From: Wocania_A sp964021735
GTDB taxonomy: Bacteria; Bacteroidota; Bacteroidia; Flavobacteriales; Flavobacteriaceae
Direction of reading: 5' to 3'
Assembly (NCBI RefSeq): GCF_964021735.1
Contig: NZ_CAXIBN010000024.1
Coordinates: 1 to 25,056, forward strand
DNA: 25,056 nt
The position numbers and the translations under genes are program-made. The notes beneath the pieces are model-generated. The model was not told the DNA's origin and made no database searches. It was given only the letters and a program-made list of their open reading frames with translations. Every line of letters starts with the position of its first letter. Within the stretch, counting starts at the first letter, position 1. Positions 23,124-25,056 of this stretch are shown here, one piece after another.

Positions 23124-25056
23124 ATGAGAAAACTATACACTAATAAATCTTTTGCAAATAACAATTCTATTAGATTGATGTTTTTTGCAGTTTTATTTCT
23201 AACAACCATCTTTAGTAGCTATAGTCAGGTTAGAGTTCCTTTTACTCCTAGAACTTCAAATGATACACCTACAAAAACTGTATATAGTATTAAAGGTGAT
23301 TTTTCTATGATTGGAAATACAAACCTTACATTAGTTAATTATGGAAATACAACTCCTAATAACAATGACATGGAATATGTTGATGTTGATGGTACTGCTG
23401 TTCCAGGAAACAATACACTTAATTCATCTTCTGCTACAGTAACATTTTCTACTGAAAATGGAGCAATTCCAGATTGCTCAAATATTATTTATGCTGGCTT
23501 ATACTGGACTGGTAGAGCAGACACGGGTGCAGATCCTAATATTGATGGAGACAATGACCCAAATACATTTCAAGTAACTAAAGGAGGAGTAACAAAAAAC
23601 TTCGATAAACGTAAAGTATCTATAAAGGGTCCACTTTCAGCAAATTATACAGAAATTACTGCTGCGTCTTCAGGTATAGCAGCTGACCCTATAAATATTG
23701 CATATCCAACTAACGCTGATCAACGCAACATGTATGCTGGTTATGCAGAGGTTACAGATTATGTTAAAGCTAATGGAGTTGGTGAATACTTTGTTGCAGA
23801 TATGGCCTTAAGAGAAGGAAATCCAGATGGCACGGGTTATTATGGTGGTTGGGGTATGGTAATAGTTTACGAAAACTCTAAAATGAATTGGAGAGATATT
23901 ACTGTTTTTGATGGTCATGCTTATGTTACCAACGTAGCATCTAGTCATAATATTGATGTCTCAGGATTTAATGCAGTACCTAGTGGAGATGTAAATGTTA
24001 AACTTGGTTTAATGGCTGGTGAAGGCGATGTACAATATACTGGAGACTTTATTGAAATGGTAATACCAGACGGTGATGATGATACTACTGAACCAATTGA
24101 TTTTTCAACATTAAACAATAATAGTTATCAACGACTATCACATAGTAATAATACAACAGGAAACTTTTTTAATTCTACTATTGATACAGGAGGAAACCTT
24201 CGTAGTCCTAATTTACAGAATAATACAGGTTTAGATATAGTTATGTTTGATATTGATAACACTGGAAATGTATTGATACCTAATAATAAAACCTATACTA
24301 GATTTAGATATGGATCAGTTCAAGACACTTACATTATTTTCAATTTAACTTTTTCTGTAAATGCATATGTTCCTGAACCAGAAGGGGTATTAAATATAAC
24401 TTCAGTTAACGGAAATACTCCTAACCCTCCAGATATACTTGAACCTGGTCAATATTCAGAATATACCTTAGAGATAAAAAATACTGGAACTGAAGCTACA
24501 GATAATACTATAATTACTATTCCTTTACCAGATAGTGTAAATCCAAGCAATTTAAATATAACTACTAATACTTATCCTCCATTTTCAACAACAAATGTTC
24601 CAGTGTATACTACTGGCCCTGGGTTTGGTTCAAATGGTTCTATTGTTTGGGATTTAGGAACATTGCCTGTTCCAACAGATCCTAATACTGTTTTAGCAGA
24701 TATTAGTTTTAGATTGACAGTAACCACAGACTGTACTATGTTAACCGCTCCTTCTTTTAGCCCTGAAGTTTCATTAGATGGAACTATTGTTGGTACAGGA
24801 GCAATATCTAATGTTCCCTTTAATTTTCCTTTAATACAAGGTTATCAAACAACAGGCTTGTGTACAGGAGAACCCATTCCTACACCTATTGTTATTGATA
24901 TTGACTATTTAGATTATATAAATGAACCACCTACAGCCTCAAACCCTGCGCCTATTAGTGTGGAGTGTATTGACGATGTTCCTGCTGCCGATGTAACTGT
25001 AGTTACTGATGAAGCTGATAACCAAGGAACGCCTACGGTAGCTTTTGTAGGCGATT
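23124..25056 (+). CDS. Large secreted adhesin-type protein, 5' part only (gliding/T9SS type)
   Basis: Open reading frame from ATG 23124 to the window end without a stop, at least 644 codons; the gene continues beyond the window. It has a signal peptide (hydrophobic about 18-31, likely cut after SSYSQ at 31-35). A long N-terminal region contains SNIIYAGLYWTGRA and GYYGGWGMVIVYENS, as found at the start of large flavobacterial surface proteins. Residues about 437-540 resemble a DUF11-like repeat (LEPGQYSEYTLEIKNTG). From about residue 603 a HYR/Ig-like repeat begins (NPAPISVECIDDVPAADVTV). This order is typical of multi-thousand-residue T9SS-exported adhesins such as SprB. The sorting domain would be at the missing C terminus, so T9SS export and any SprB identity are not shown here. 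Confidence 0.8.
   Translation, partial: MRKLYTNKSFANNNSIRLMFFAVLFLTTIFSSYSQVRVPFTPRTSNDTPTKTVYSIKGDFSMIGNTNLTLVNYGNTTPNNNDMEYVDVDGTAVPGNNTLNSSSATVTFSTENGAIPDCSNIIYAGLYWTGRADTGADPNIDGDNDPNTFQVTKGGVTKNFDKRKVSIKGPLSANYTEITAASSGIAADPINIAYPTNADQRNMYAGYAEVTDYVKANGVGEYFVADMALREGNPDGTGYYGGWGMVIVYENSKMNWRDITVFDGHAYVTNVASSHNIDVSGFNAVPSGDVNVKLGLMAGEGDVQYTGDFIEMVIPDGDDDTTEPIDFSTLNNNSYQRLSHSNNTTGNFFNSTIDTGGNLRSPNLQNNTGLDIVMFDIDNTGNVLIPNNKTYTRFRYGSVQDTYIIFNLTFSVNAYVPEPEGVLNITSVNGNTPNPPDILEPGQYSEYTLEIKNTGTEATDNTIITIPLPDSVNPSNLNITTNTYPPFSTTNVPVYTTGPGFGSNGSIVWDLGTLPVPTDPNTVLADISFRLTVTTDCTMLTAPSFSPEVSLDGTIVGTGAISNVPFNFPLIQGYQTTGLCTGEPIPTPIVIDIDYLDYINEPPTASNPAPISVECIDDVPAADVTVVTDEADNQGTPTVAFVGD

Noticed and set aside
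23124..25056. Naming the adhesin sprB
   Set aside because: Only the first part is present; repeats of this type occur in many flavobacterial surface proteins and no sprC/D/F neighbours are visible.

Overview
The window reads as chromosomal DNA of a member of the Flavobacteriaceae (Bacteroidota). It is strongly AT-rich. Shine-Dalgarno sequences are largely absent, and several genes are instead preceded by the Bacteroidota -7 promoter box TAnnTTTG. The gene content is flavobacterial: DUF3822 next to rsmD, a DUF5117/5118-type metalloprotease, a PorT-like barrel, and a gliding/T9SS-type adhesin. No mobile element, CRISPR array, tRNA or phage gene was seen. Most genes are chromosomal housekeeping or envelope genes, with more lineage-specific content at 12.5-14.4 kb and 22.1-25.1 kb.

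Layout. 0-0.75 kb: a NYN-LOTUS putative RNase (-). 0.9-4.8 kb: two secreted proteases (+), a large metzincin-like zinc protease and a two-lobed retropepsin-like aspartic protease with a PDZ-like tail, each followed by a hairpin. 5.0-10.2 kb: a minus-strand run of six genes: a RecD/Dda-like helicase, a DUF4126 membrane protein, kdsB, a HAD phosphatase, kdnB and a small lysophospholipid acyltransferase. This is a lipopolysaccharide inner-core/lipid module, and kdnB suggests that 8-amino-Kdo (Kdo8N) rather than plain Kdo is made. 10.3-12.4 kb: a plus-strand operon of a two-helix membrane protein with a pseudopilin-like segment, DUF3822 and RsmD. 12.5-14.4 kb: three secreted proteins, two of them paralogous NTF2-like lipoproteins.

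14.49-14.82 kb: the RNase P RNA gene on the minus strand, which is not a protein-coding stretch. 15.0-17.9 kb: dnaX, a lipoprotein and a MiaE-like tRNA hydroxylase in one operon. dnaX lacks the usual zinc-binding cysteines and has an in-frame run of ten A exactly at the end of the clamp-loader core; a slip in either direction leads to a stop within a few codons. This is a strong candidate for a Thermus-like gamma/tau switch. 17.9-18.4 kb: an outer-membrane barrel gene (-), whose stop codon overlaps that of miaE. 18.6-22.1 kb: sixA-like phosphatase, ppk1 and ppx (-), a polyphosphate cluster.

22.1-22.57 kb: a 475-base intergenic region with several short direct and inverted repeats. 22.57 kb to the window end: a small unknown secreted protein followed 32 bases later by the 5' part (at least 644 codons) of a very large secreted adhesin-type protein that runs off the window.
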